Assembly: GCF_001190745.1 (NCBI RefSeq)
Contig: NZ_CP012196.1
Location: forward strand, 434,001 to 498,000
DNA from: Campylobacter gracilis
GTDB lineage: Bacteria > Campylobacterota > Campylobacteria > Campylobacterales > Campylobacteraceae
Length of the DNA stretch: 64,000 nt
Direction: 5' to 3'
The position numbers and the translations under genes are program-made. Positions 1 to 10,300 of this stretch are shown here, piece after piece (the first letter of the stretch is position 1; every line of letters begins with the position of its first letter). Below the pieces are notes generated by a model. That model did no database searches and was not told the DNA's origin. It worked only from the letters and a program-made list of their open reading frames with translations.

Positions 1-1188
1 CCTGCCGAAGAGCCAAGTATTGAGCCGGAGCCTGTAGATATTCCGAAGGTGGAGCCTGCTACTCAAAACATTCATGTCGAAGAGCCCGAGATTAAGCCTG
101 TTAGCGTAAAAGTCGAACCGGTAGTGATCCCGCAGCCTGAGGAAGAGGAGATGGTCGAGGTACCCGTCACTGTATACGAAGACGAGCAGCAGGAAGAAAC
201 CATTATGGTCGAAGAGGATGTCGAAGTCGAAGAAGAGGTTGAAGTGCCGGTAGAGCGAAATCCTGCCGATGAAAATGTACCTTTGGTCAATAGAAAATAT
301 AACGCCAAAATCCTTATTGCGGAGGATAATGAGATCAATCAAAAGCTTATGAAGCACACACTAAATAGCTTTAATATGAATTTGACGATAGTCGAAAACG
401 GACTTTTGGCGCTGGAAGCCAGAAAAGCCAATAACGACTATGATCTCATATTTATGGATATTTCGATGCCTGTTATGGACGGTATCGAATCTACAAAGCA
501 GATCAAGCAATACGAACACGAGAATAATCTTCGCCACATCCCGATCGTGGCTGTTACTGCCAATGCGCTAAAGGGCGATAGAGAGAAATTTATGGCAGCG
601 GGGCTTGACGAATACTGCACCAAGCCGATCAAAAAAGATATCTTAGCTCAAATGCTAGATAATTTTATCGGTGATAAACGATCCGATGCAGCGCCCGCCG
701 GTGGAACTACAAAGAAGCTGGTTAAAAAGCTTGTCAAACGCCAGGTGCCTAAGACGGTCATTAAAACCGTCAAAGTGCCTAAGACGATAATGAAGCTAGT
801 TCCTAAAAAAAGCATAGTTTCCGATGATGTAGTGAAAGCTAAAGGTGCGCGCGTGCCGACAAAAGATATACTTATATGCAAGGCAAATATTATGGAAAGT
901 AAAATTTTTGCCAGCATATTAAAACACCAGTATAAAGACGTAGAAATTGCGGGTAATTTCGACCAGCTTATTTCTATGGCGGCTACGGGCAGCTATAAGC
1001 TTGTTTTGATTGATAAAAAGCTAGCAGGGCTAGACTTAGCGGCGTTAGAGAGCTTACGCCGAAAAGCGCCTGCGACCAAGCTAGTGCTATTTTCTAACGA
1101 TAACGATGAAAATCCACTATTTAGCGAAGTCGCTAGTTACAATATCACCAAGTCGGGTCTTGAGAAACTCGCACAAAAATATATATAA
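1..1188 (+). CDS. Receiver-domain signalling protein, C-terminal part (hybrid kinase or CheV-like; 5' end outside window)
   Basis: The frame is open from the first base, so the gene starts upstream. Seen: an acidic E/P/V-rich linker (about the first 95 residues), then a clear receiver domain with the acidic pair in IAEDNEINQK, the phospho-acceptor Asp in FMDISMPVMDG, the Thr of AVTAN and the Lys of TKPIKK. A basic K/V/P-rich repeat linker follows, and then a second, degenerate receiver-like domain (KDILICKANIMESK through DKKLAGLDL). The arrangement of REC, linker and pseudo-REC suits the tail of a hybrid sensor kinase, which would end the phosphorelay; the kinase part is not visible. The next gene, 14 bases away, is a stand-alone response regulator, so the two probably form one signalling operon. 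The exact family is uncertain without the N-terminus. Confidence 0.8.
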   Translation, partial: PAEEPSIEPEPVDIPKVEPATQNIHVEEPEIKPVSVKVEPVVIPQPEEEEMVEVPVTVYEDEQQEETIMVEEDVEVEEEVEVPVERNPADENVPLVNRKYNAKILIAEDNEINQKLMKHTLNSFNMNLTIVENGLLALEARKANNDYDLIFMDISMPVMDGIESTKQIKQYEHENNLRHIPIVAVTANALKGDREKFMAAGLDEYCTKPIKKDILAQMLDNFIGDKRSDAAPAGGTTKKLVKKLVKRQVPKTVIKTVKVPKTIMKLVPKKSIVSDDVVKAKGARVPTKDILICKANIMESKIFASILKHQYKDVEIAGNFDQLISMAATGSYKLVLIDKKLAGLDLAALESLRRKAPATKLVLFSNDNDENPLFSEVASYNITKSGLEKLAQKYI

Positions 1189-1202
1189 GGATGAGGTCTT
1201 AA

Positions 1203-1583
1203 ATGAGAGATTTGAAAGTTTTAACGGTTGATGACGACGCTATAAATTTGAAGCTACTTGAAGTTATGCTAAAAAAATATGGCAAATTCCAAACCATACT
1301 CCAAGCCAAAAACGGCTTGGACGCCCTTGCCGTACTCGAAGTTCAGCCCGTTGATTTGATTTTATTAGATATTGTAATGCCTGTGATGAATGGGCTGGAA
1401 TTTTTAGATAATCTTCACGCTAGAGAAAGTATAGCTCATATCCCCGTCATCGTCCTTACGACGGACGAGACCGCTAAACGAGAGGCTTTAAATAAGGGTG
1501 CTTATGACTTTATGACAAAGCCCATCAATGACAAAGATCTTCACAAAAAACTAGACGACGTTATGAATATTATCGGCGATTAA
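1203..1583 (+). CDS. Single-domain response regulator (CheY-like)
   Basis: A 126-residue protein consisting only of a receiver domain. Seen: the acidic triplet VDDDAIN near residue 10, phospho-acceptor Asp in LLDIVMPVMNG, conserved Thr in VLTTD and Lys in TKPIND. There is no output domain, so it probably passes phosphate to or from a partner or acts by protein contact, as CheY-type regulators do. ATG at 1203 is preceded by AAGGATGAGG, and the gene follows the hybrid signalling protein by 14 bases, which suggests co-transcription and a functional pair. It ends 12 bases before the tRNA gene. The stimulus cannot be told from the sequence. Confidence 0.85.
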   Translation: MRDLKVLTVDDDAINLKLLEVMLKKYGKFQTILQAKNGLDALAVLEVQPVDLILLDIVMPVMNGLEFLDNLHARESIAHIPVIVLTTDETAKREALNKGAYDFMTKPINDKDLHKKLDDVMNIIGD

Positions 1584-1595
1584 ATTGCCGATTTT

Positions 1596-1672
1596 GTCCT
1601 CGTAGCTCAGTAGGATAGAGCGCAAAATTCCTAATTTTGAGGCCACAGGTTCGAATCCTGTCGGGGACACCA
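1596..1672 (+). tRNA. tRNA-Arg (anticodon CCT)
   Basis: A full cloverleaf folds by eye: acceptor stem GTCCTCG with CGGGGAC, D arm GCTC/GAGC, anticodon stem CAAAA/TTTTG with loop TTCCTAA (anticodon CCT, reading AGG), T arm ACAGG-TTCGAAT-CCTGT, and an encoded ACCA 3' end. It borders the secretion/toxin island that begins about 400 bases downstream. Confidence 0.95.
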
Positions 1673-1715
1673 TCTATCAAATTTCATCCCTATTTTTAAT
1701 TTTTTGATTTTTTTG

Positions 1716-1736
1716 AAAGCCATACTTTACGGCTTT
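1716..1736 (+). terminator. Possible Rho-independent terminator after tRNA-Arg
   Basis: Stem AAAGCC/GGCTTT with a 9-base loop, followed by TTGTAAATTTTTTC. It lies 44 bases after the tRNA. The stem is short, so confidence is limited. Confidence 0.4.
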
Positions 1737-2103
1737 TGTAAATTTTTTCAAAAAAATTTCAAATGCTAAAAACGCTAGATTATACAGGTAGTTTAAGAGA
1801 AACTACTATATTAAAAATCGAGATTCTGAGTATGATAAAATATAAAATCTCAATTAGCACTAAAATCCAAGAGATTTTACCCGAAAATTTAAAAAATTAA
1901 TGTATTATCACCAATTTTAATTGATAGCCCTAGCGGAAGATAAGGTCTATAAAAGCGAATATATGCTAATAGATGCTTTTGTCATGCTCAAGCTATAAGG
2001 TTTTCTTTTGCGGCGATATTCCAATCGTAAAAAATAGGTGCAATCAATGTTTTATCAAAAACCATTATTCTATTATGACGATAGTAAATTTAAAGGAGCC
2101 TCT
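1737..2103. other. Intergenic leader of the two-partner-secretion island
   Basis: About 370 A+T-rich bases with no convincing gene. A 7-bp hairpin GTAGTTT/AAACTAC lies at 1788-1806. A 22-codon frame (1832 onward) and a short open stretch ending near 1999 are too small to call. The promoter of the TPS operon should be here, but no clear -10 box stands out. Confidence 0.4.
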
Positions 2104-4062
2104 TTGCAACCCCGCGGCGTTAAAAGCGTCAAGCTTATTTTGGCCTCTATCTTTATAGGCTTAAGCCTAGCTCCTAAAGCGTTAATTGCTATTCCTGCCG
2201 ATATTTCTGGCGCCATAAACTCCGAAGAGCAAAGAATAAGATCAATTAGACAAGGCACCGAGGATCCCTTCATAACGATACGCAGCGAAGAGTCTCGCGC
2301 TTCAAGCGCAACCGCGGAGCCCAAGAAAGCAGGAATTTGCTTTAAAATTTATGAGATCAAATTGATTAACGCAGAAGCGCAAAACGAGCAGAAAAGTAGC
2401 GCGGGTTCTAAATTTAACGAAGCGGATTACGAATCTAAAAACAAAGACGATCTGAAAACTCCAGCCGTCAATTCCAAAGACGATGCCAGCTCGGGCGTCA
2501 TTATCTCTAAACCAAATGATGAAAACTTGGGGCGAGCGAAAGTAAAAACTCTCGCTAAGTCCATCGGTTCTACCTCGAATTCCGATCATTCCGTTCCGCC
2601 CGGGTTTGAAAGAATTCTAAGCTCCGCCCTAAAAGAGCTTAAATTTAAAAGCGGCGACTGCTTGGGAAGCGATAAAATTTTAGCTCTGGCAAGAGCGTAT
2701 AACAACAAAATCATATCTGCAGGCTTTATCACTACATCCGTTTCCATCCCCCAGCAAAACATCTCCTCCGGCACCCTTCTTTTGGCTCTGCATCCCGGAC
2801 GCATAGGCGAGATTTCGCTTGAGCCGGGCTCTAGAGCTAAGAATCAAAGGAGCATCTTTACCGCATTTGGCGGCGATAAAAGGAGAGAGCTTTTAAGCTT
2901 AAGAGATATGGAACAGGCTATGGAAAATTTCAATGCCGCTTCAAGAAGCGAGGCGGAGATAAGCTTAAGCCCCTCCGCAAAGCAGGGCTACTCCGATATC
3001 AATATCTCTAAGCAGCAAAGCTCTCCTTTATTGCTTAGATTAAGCGCGGATAATCTGGGCTCCAAATCTAGCGGCAAATACCAAGGCGCAGCTATACTTT
3101 ACGGCCTAAATTTGCTTGGATTAAACGAGAGCGTATTTGCTTCTTACGGTAGAAATTTTTTAAGAGGAGATAAAAAATCTTTAGGAGATGATAGCAAAAG
3201 TGGCAGATCAGCTAACTATTATGCGGGCTTTAGTATACCTTTTGGATACTTTTCTCTGTCCTTTTGGCAAAACAGATACACTTATGATCAAATAGTGCCC
3301 GGAACGTATGAGCTTTATACCTATAGCGGAAGCAGCGTTAGAAGAAATTTGGATCTTAACTACGTATATTTTAGAAATCAAAACTCCAAAAATTCTCTGT
3401 TTTTTAGAATTTGGCAAAAAAAGTATAAAAACTATATACAAGATTATGAGCTTAGCAACCAAAGAAAGCGCGAAGGCGGCTATGAGGCTGGGCTAAAATC
3501 CAAGGTATTCTTTGATAACTCTTCAGTAGAGATGATGCTTTCGTACCTAAAATCTAGCGGAGCGTTTAACGCTCTAAGAGCGCTCGAGGAGGAATTTGGC
3601 GGCGGAAGCTCTAGGTATCATTTGATAAACGCCGCGTTAAATTTTAAAACCAGATCCTCCGCTATCCCTTTAAGCTACGAACTGGAGCTTTACGCAAGAA
3701 GAGCCAGCACTCATCTTAGCCCCATAGATAGGCTAAATATCGGCGGATACTATAGCGTTAGAGGGTTTGACGGGCAGATGAGCCTGCTTGGAGATAGCGG
3801 TTTTTATATAAGAAATACCTTGGAATATAAGTATTTTAAAAACAACGGCGTCTACCTGGCCTTTGATGTCGGCAAGCTTAGCTCTAAGGGAAAAAATTAT
3901 CCCGCAGAGGGTGAAATGCTTAGTGGAGGAGGCGTGGGCCTTAGAGGAAATATTTCAGGCTCTTTTAGCTATGATCTTTTGGCGGCTTTTCCTATTAGCA
4001 AACCGGAAAATTTTAAAACGGATAGTCCCGCTTTAAATTTCTCTTTAAGCTACGACTTTTAA
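2104..4062 (+). CDS. Two-partner secretion outer-membrane transporter (TpsB; ShlB/FhaC/CdiB family)
   Basis: Predicted 652-residue outer-membrane beta-barrel that would export the large TpsA exoprotein encoded next. I choose the TTG at 2104: AAAGGAG lies 5 bases upstream and the protein then begins with a normal signal peptide (positive MQPRGVKSVK, hydrophobic LILASIFIGLSL, APKALIA). The longer in-frame GTG/ATG starts at 2038/2047 lack a good ribosome site. Seen: a POTRA-like stretch beginning CFKIYEIKLI, an unusual ~75-residue K/S/D/N-rich insert, a second POTRA-like stretch (LARAYNNKIISAGFITTSV), then barrel strands with the family motif YSVRGF near residue 550 and a terminal Phe (SLSYDF). 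FhaC-type proteins are normally about 550-590 residues, so the insert explains the extra length. Confidence 0.9.
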   Translation: MQPRGVKSVKLILASIFIGLSLAPKALIAIPADISGAINSEEQRIRSIRQGTEDPFITIRSEESRASSATAEPKKAGICFKIYEIKLINAEAQNEQKSSAGSKFNEADYESKNKDDLKTPAVNSKDDASSGVIISKPNDENLGRAKVKTLAKSIGSTSNSDHSVPPGFERILSSALKELKFKSGDCLGSDKILALARAYNNKIISAGFITTSVSIPQQNISSGTLLLALHPGRIGEISLEPGSRAKNQRSIFTAFGGDKRRELLSLRDMEQAMENFNAASRSEAEISLSPSAKQGYSDINISKQQSSPLLLRLSADNLGSKSSGKYQGAAILYGLNLLGLNESVFASYGRNFLRGDKKSLGDDSKSGRSANYYAGFSIPFGYFSLSFWQNRYTYDQIVPGTYELYTYSGSSVRRNLDLNYVYFRNQNSKNSLFFRIWQKKYKNYIQDYELSNQRKREGGYEAGLKSKVFFDNSSVEMMLSYLKSSGAFNALRALEEEFGGGSSRYHLINAALNFKTRSSAIPLSYELELYARRASTHLSPIDRLNIGGYYSVRGFDGQMSLLGDSGFYIRNTLEYKYFKNNGVYLAFDVGKLSSKGKNYPAEGEMLSGGGVGLRGNISGSFSYDLLAAFPISKPENFKTDSPALNFSLSYDF

Positions 4063-4317
4063 ATTTAGCGAAATTTTATCGGCGCTTATCGCGACGTTTA
4101 ATATAAACTAAGACTATATAACGCTTAGTAAATTTTACTAACTGTTTTAGCGCAGATATGCCATACTAAGATCCGATAAATAGCAATCCTGCGCCCGCGC
4201 CGAACCTTAAAATAAATTCAAATAAATTTTAAATAAAATATCCTAAATTTACTATTTTTTTAAGAAAGTCTTTAAGAAATTTAAGATATAAACCCATCGC
4301 AATTGGAGGTTATTAGT
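4063..4317. other. tpsB-tpsA intergenic region
   Basis: 255 A+T-rich bases without a gene. GGAGG at 4305-4309 sits 8 bases before the ATG at 4318 and fixes the tpsA start; the frame-extending TTG at 4303 overlaps the ribosome site and is not used. Confidence 0.6.
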
Positions 4318-7300
4318 ATGCAAATTTTATGTTTAAGCTCTATTTTTAATGGTGCAGGACGTCTTAGTGCCCCTACTGATATAAAAGAATATTTCGGCGT
4401 CTTTACCCAAGCAAAGAAACGCCTTGTCGCTCTTTTGCTTATTGGTTTGCTGGCTCCTTGTTTTTCATATTGCGAGATAATACCCGATAACTCCGCTCCC
4501 GTAAATCATAGAGCTTCTGTGTCTCAAACTCCGAATGCTCCCGCCACTCAAATAGATATCGCCTCCCCTAACGATAAGGGGATTTCTATCAACGAATACT
4601 CCAAGCTTAACACTCCTAAAGAGGGCACGGTATTTAATAACTCTCAAGCAGGATCCATAAGTAAAACGGCGGGCTACATACCGCCCAATCCCAGATTAAA
4701 TCGCGGCGAGGCTAAGCTGATAATCAATCAGGTAAACTCGCCTCTTCCTTCAAATTTACAGGGTAATATAGAGATAGCGGGCAGAAAAGCCGATCTTATC
4801 ATCGCTAATCCTAGTGGCATCAATGTAAACGGCGCTACCATAATAAATTCCTCCTCTACTACGTTAAGCACCGCCACGCCCACCTATGAAAACGAACATC
4901 TTAAATCCCTAAACATAAGCAAAGATGGCTCTATAAATATAAGAGCGAACGGCCTAAACGATAACGGGGATTATTTAAACGTAATATCTAATAGTCTAAA
5001 GCTGGAGGGTAAAATTTACGCAAACGAGATCAACGTAGTAGCGACTGATGGTAAGGTATCTTTAAAAAATACAAACTCTGGATTGAGGCAGGATAATCTA
5101 AAAATCGAGCAAGAAGGAGGATCGCATCCTAAGGGTGTATCCATAGACTCCTCGGCTCTAGGGGGAATGTATGCGGGCAGGATAAATATAATATCTACTA
5201 AAGATGGAGCGGGCATCAACAATAAGGGGGCTATCTTAGCGGACGGCTCTTTAAAGATAGATGCTAACGGAGATCTGATAAATGAAGGAAAGCTAGGCTC
5301 CAACGGACAGACTCAAATCAGCTCCAAGACCGTCTCCAACCAAAAGGGCTCTAAAATTTCAGCCTCCAATCTGGGTATAAAAGCCTCCTCGGTAGAAAAC
5401 AGAGGAAATATACAGGCTAATACTCTAAAGATAAAAGTGGATAGGTTAGATAATATAAAAGGCTCCATAAGCTCAAGCTCCGCCTTAAAGATAGAGGCTA
5501 GAAGCCTAAGCAACAAAGATAGAGCCGTAATAGGAGCGGCTAAGAGTGAAAGACTAAATGAACTAGGCTTGAATGAGAGCAAAGGCTCTTTTAAAACAGG
5601 AGTTATTCCTCCCTCAAAAAACAAGCTTAGCATAATAAGCGCGGATCATATATCAAATATAGGCGGAGCGATACTTTCAAACAAAAGCTATTTGGATATA
5701 AAAGAGAGTCTCTTAAACGATAATAGCCTAATGGTATTAAGGGCATTGGATTCCGAAATTCCAAATTTTTACAATCTCTCCGATTCTACCTTTATAGTAC
5801 AAGAGGGCTTAAGCTTGCGCGGCAACAATCTACGCAACGAAAGCTCAAAGATCATCTCCCTGGGAGGCGCTCTTTTGGGCTACGACAGCATAGATAACTC
5901 CAAAGGCTCTATCCTAAGCGGAGGAAATTTAATCATAAACAAAGGCACTCTTAACAACGAAGAGGGGCTGATAAGCTCCAAAGGGGATCTCGCTTTAAAC
6001 CTAGATAGTCTTAGCGCTTTAGGTAAGTTAAACTCGGACGGCAGTTTATATCTGGGGCTAAAGGACGATTTGAGCTATAACGGAGGGATCTACGCAAGCG
6101 GTGATATATACTTAAACCTACAAGGAAATTTTATCGCTTCACAAAGGCTGATCTCCAATAAAGATCTGATCATAAATGCAAAGGGTATCAAAAACGAAAG
6201 CATCATAGCCGCACTTGGAAATTTGGCTTTAAAAGCAAAGGAGCAAATTTTAAATTTAGGCTCTTTAATCGCGCGCGGCGAGCTGATAACAAACTCTGAA
6301 AGCCTAATAAACAAAAAAGCCCTCGTTTATGCGCAAGACGGCGTAAGTTTAAACGCTAAAAATATCCTCAATCAAGACGCGTCCAATATACTTAGCGGAG
6401 GGGATATAGTTATAAATACGAGCTTTCTTAGCAACGAAGCGCTATCCAACATCATCTCTCAAAGAAATTTGAATATTTTTAATGAAAGAGGCGGGGAGGG
6501 CAAGGTAGACGAGATAATTAACGCCTCCTCTTTGATATATGCAAAAAACACTCTTAATATCGGCGCTAAAAAGCTAAACAACCGCTCGGTTAACGAGCCA
6601 GTAAAGAGAGTTCAAAGCACCGGCTATAATATAGATTTTACTTGCAATGGCGATGGCTGGGGTTGTAGCGGCGTAGCCATCCCTTTAAAGGTCAATGCGG
6701 CAGAAATAAAAGAGCGTATCCTTAAGCAAAATCCCAATATTAGCCCGGACGAGCTAAACGCTAAGATCATGGAGGAGCTTAGCGAGCAAGATATGAATCT
6801 ATACGTATTAAGCTTATATAAAAATACTAGGCTTCCGGGGGAGGATACTAGGCTATATGACGCTATAACGTTAAGCTTAAAAGATAATCTCTTCGGCATA
6901 AGAAGAAGCAAGCCTCACAAGAAGGAGAGATTAAGGCAGATAAGCTACAGCATCAATAAAGAGTATATAACGGAAGATAGCCTAAGTAAATTTATGGGCT
7001 CAAACATAATCTCCGCAGGGGATAGTAACCTTAACATAGATGAGCTAAATAACGATAAGAGCGTAATTTATGCCTATAACGATCTGCTCTTAAATGTAAA
7101 GAGTCTAAACAACCGCTCTTTAAGTCTAAATCATAGCATGATAAGTCAGGCGGAGTATAGATGGAAACATAAAAGCCACGGCGGTAAAGGCGGCTATAGC
7201 GACCAAAAGAATATCTACTACTCTCAGCCGGCTATTGTCTCCATAATAGGAGCTAAAAAAGATATAAAAGGCTACGCGGGTGATATTTCAAATTTAAACT

Positions 7301-10300
7301 CGGACGGGCAGATAAACTCTGGTAACGCTCCTACTCTTATAAAGGAAGCTTTTTCTAAAATAGATTACTCTCTAATAGGCAAGGGGCTCGGTAATCCTAA
7401 CGCTTTAAATCTAAATAAAAACGATCTTGCGCCTAGCCTTAATAACGAAGCGGATATGCAAGATATTATTAGACCTAGCTATATAAACAATCTCTTTTCG
7501 CCTATAAGCAGTAAATTTTATAATACCTTTTACGTTTATAGCGAGCTGATACCGGATTTTTCATATATGCACAATAAGCTAAGCTTGCTTTATGATAAAA
7601 AAAGGACCTCCTTGAACTCTTCGGAGGAAGATGACGGCACTCTACTTAGCTCCGCACCTTCTTTGATATACGCAGGAGGCAGCATAGATCTAAGCGTAAA
7701 CGGCGATCTTAGAAACGAAGGGATAATTTACGCGGGCTCTAATATGAGCCTCAAAGCGGGCAGCGTATCAAATTTAAACTCCGCCTCCATCATCGCCGCG
7801 AACGCCCTAAGCATATCGGCCAAGAAGGATATAATAAACGCATCCTCTTTGATACAAGGACGCAGCGTAAACTTAAACGCGGGCAGAGATATAGTACATA
7901 AAACTCTAAGTAAAGAGATAAACCTAAATAGAGCCTACGGCGATCAAAGCAGCACCTATATAGGCACTATCTCAAATATAAAATCTACCGAGGGCAGCGT
8001 AGCATTAAATGCAGCTCGCGATATAACCGTAAGCGGAGCGAGCATAGACTCGGCTGCAAATTTAATCCTAAACGCCGCAAAGGACGTAAATATAAATAGC
8101 GCGGAGGAGAAGCTAAGCTATAACTTTAAAAGCAAAGGCGGATACTATAAAGAGGATATCGTTAAGAATACAAGCTCCAGGCTTAACGCCAAAGATAATA
8201 TCCTAATTAAAGCAGGCGGTATAGCCATAAGCGGAGCGGATATTAATGCGCGCGGCGGAGATGCTTTGCTGCAAGCTAAGAACTCCATAAATCTAAGTGG
8301 AGATATCGATAGCAATTACTATGAGAGCGAATTTAAAGAAAAGGGCTTTGCGTCTAAAAAAAGCACTACTACTAAAGCTTTAAGTCAAAGCGTAGTACCT
8401 ACTAGCATAAGGGCTAAAAATATAATGCTTAGCTCGCAAGAAGCCGATATCAATATAGCAGGCTCTGCGTTAAAAGCTAAAGAAGCTATAGATATGCAGG
8501 CGGGAAACAATATCAATATATCGCCTCTAAGCTATAACTCCTTAAACTATAAAAATAGCTCCAAATCCTCTTTAGGCGGATTGAAAGCCAGCATGGATAT
8601 GCACTCGCTTTATAAGCAAAATTTACAAAGCTCCTCCCTATTTAGCGAAACAGCAGATATAAACTTAAGAGCAAAGAACGATCTAAACTTAATATCTGCG
8701 GATATTTCAAGCGGACGTAATCTAGGCTTAGGCGCGGGAAATTCCATAAATATCCTAGCAGCCAAGGAGTATAAGCAGGAGCTAAGCGCCCATAAAAGAA
8801 CAAGATTCAACCCTATATCGGTTCTACACTATCCAGTGGCAATAGCAGCTTCCGTGGGGGCAATGGATAATATCGCATTAGAGGCAGGGATAGAAAAGAT
8901 AGGCGGGGGAAGCTTTACTGAGGTATATAGATCGGATTATAATAGCAAGCAGGTAAAAGAAGGCATATCGAAACTATCTGATATCAAAGCTGCGGGCGAT
9001 ATAGGCTTAAACTCTCCTACAGCTTTTATAACTTCAAATATGAAAGCGGGCGGAGATATAAATATAGACGCTAAAAACCTAACTATATCCGCTGCCGCTA
9101 ACGAATACAGCGAACAAAGCTTGCAAAAAAGCACCTCTGTATCTGTTGCTAAAGTAAAAGATATTCTAAGTCAGATGAAGCCTAAGTCCATAGATGAATT
9201 TAAGAAGGACACTAGTATCAAAGTAAAGTTAGCCGATGCCTCATACGATAAATCCAATACGGACTTATACGGTACCAAGGCCGTCTCTTCTAATATGGAA
9301 GCTAAAAATATAACTCTTAGAGGGGATAATAGCCTAAGCGTTATAGGTTCAAATTTAAAGGCCAAGGAGGATCTTAACTTAATATCCAAAGATGGGAATA
9401 TAAATATAATAAATTCTACCGATACCGCAAGCTCCTCATCTAATTCTAAACATCTGGAAAGCTCCATATCTCTTACCGTTCAAAACGAATATGCCCAGAT
9501 AGCTCCTGCGGCTATCGCCTTGCAAGAAGCGATAAAACAGCTAAATCAGACCAAAAAGCAATATAAGGAGTATAAGGATCAGAAAAATGCTCTACAGGAT
9601 AAACTTATCGAGTTAAAAAACCGCTATAAGGCCAAAGAGGTAGGCATAGACTACTCCGATATCGAAGACCTGCAAAACATAATAGAGGACGTAAAGGACG
9701 AGGAGAAATACTATCTATCAAATATCGCTCTAGCCACTGCCAACGTAGCCTCTAAAACCGCCGCCCTCATCTCCCAAGGAGCCGCCGCATCCTCTAGCTG
9801 GGTTACCTGGGGCTTTAGCGTAGGCGCCTCCGCAGAGCTTAGCGGAACCACTTCCAAAGATAGCTCTAAATCAAGTAGCTCCGTAGCCTCTAATCTTAGC
9901 GGCAATAATATTAAAATTTTAACTGATAGCAATAAAGATACCGCTATAAATATCAAAGGCTCAAATTTATATGCTAGTAATGATATATATCTAAACACCC
10001 ATAATCTATTTATGGAAGCTTCGCAAGATAGCTATGAGGCTAAACAAAGCTCTAAAACCATAAGCGGAAGAGTATCTGCTACTATGTATGGAGGCGGAGG
10101 AGGAAGCGCAGGACTTGATTACTCTAAAAGCAATATGAAAGAGGAAAGCCTTAGCCACAATAACGCTAAAGTTTATGCAGGACATAATATATACGCCTTA
10201 GCTAGTAACGACGCTTTAATAAAAGGAGCAAACCTTAGAGCGGATAACGCTTTAGCTTTAAAGGTAGGACATGATCTAAGCCTAGCAAGCCTGCGAGATA

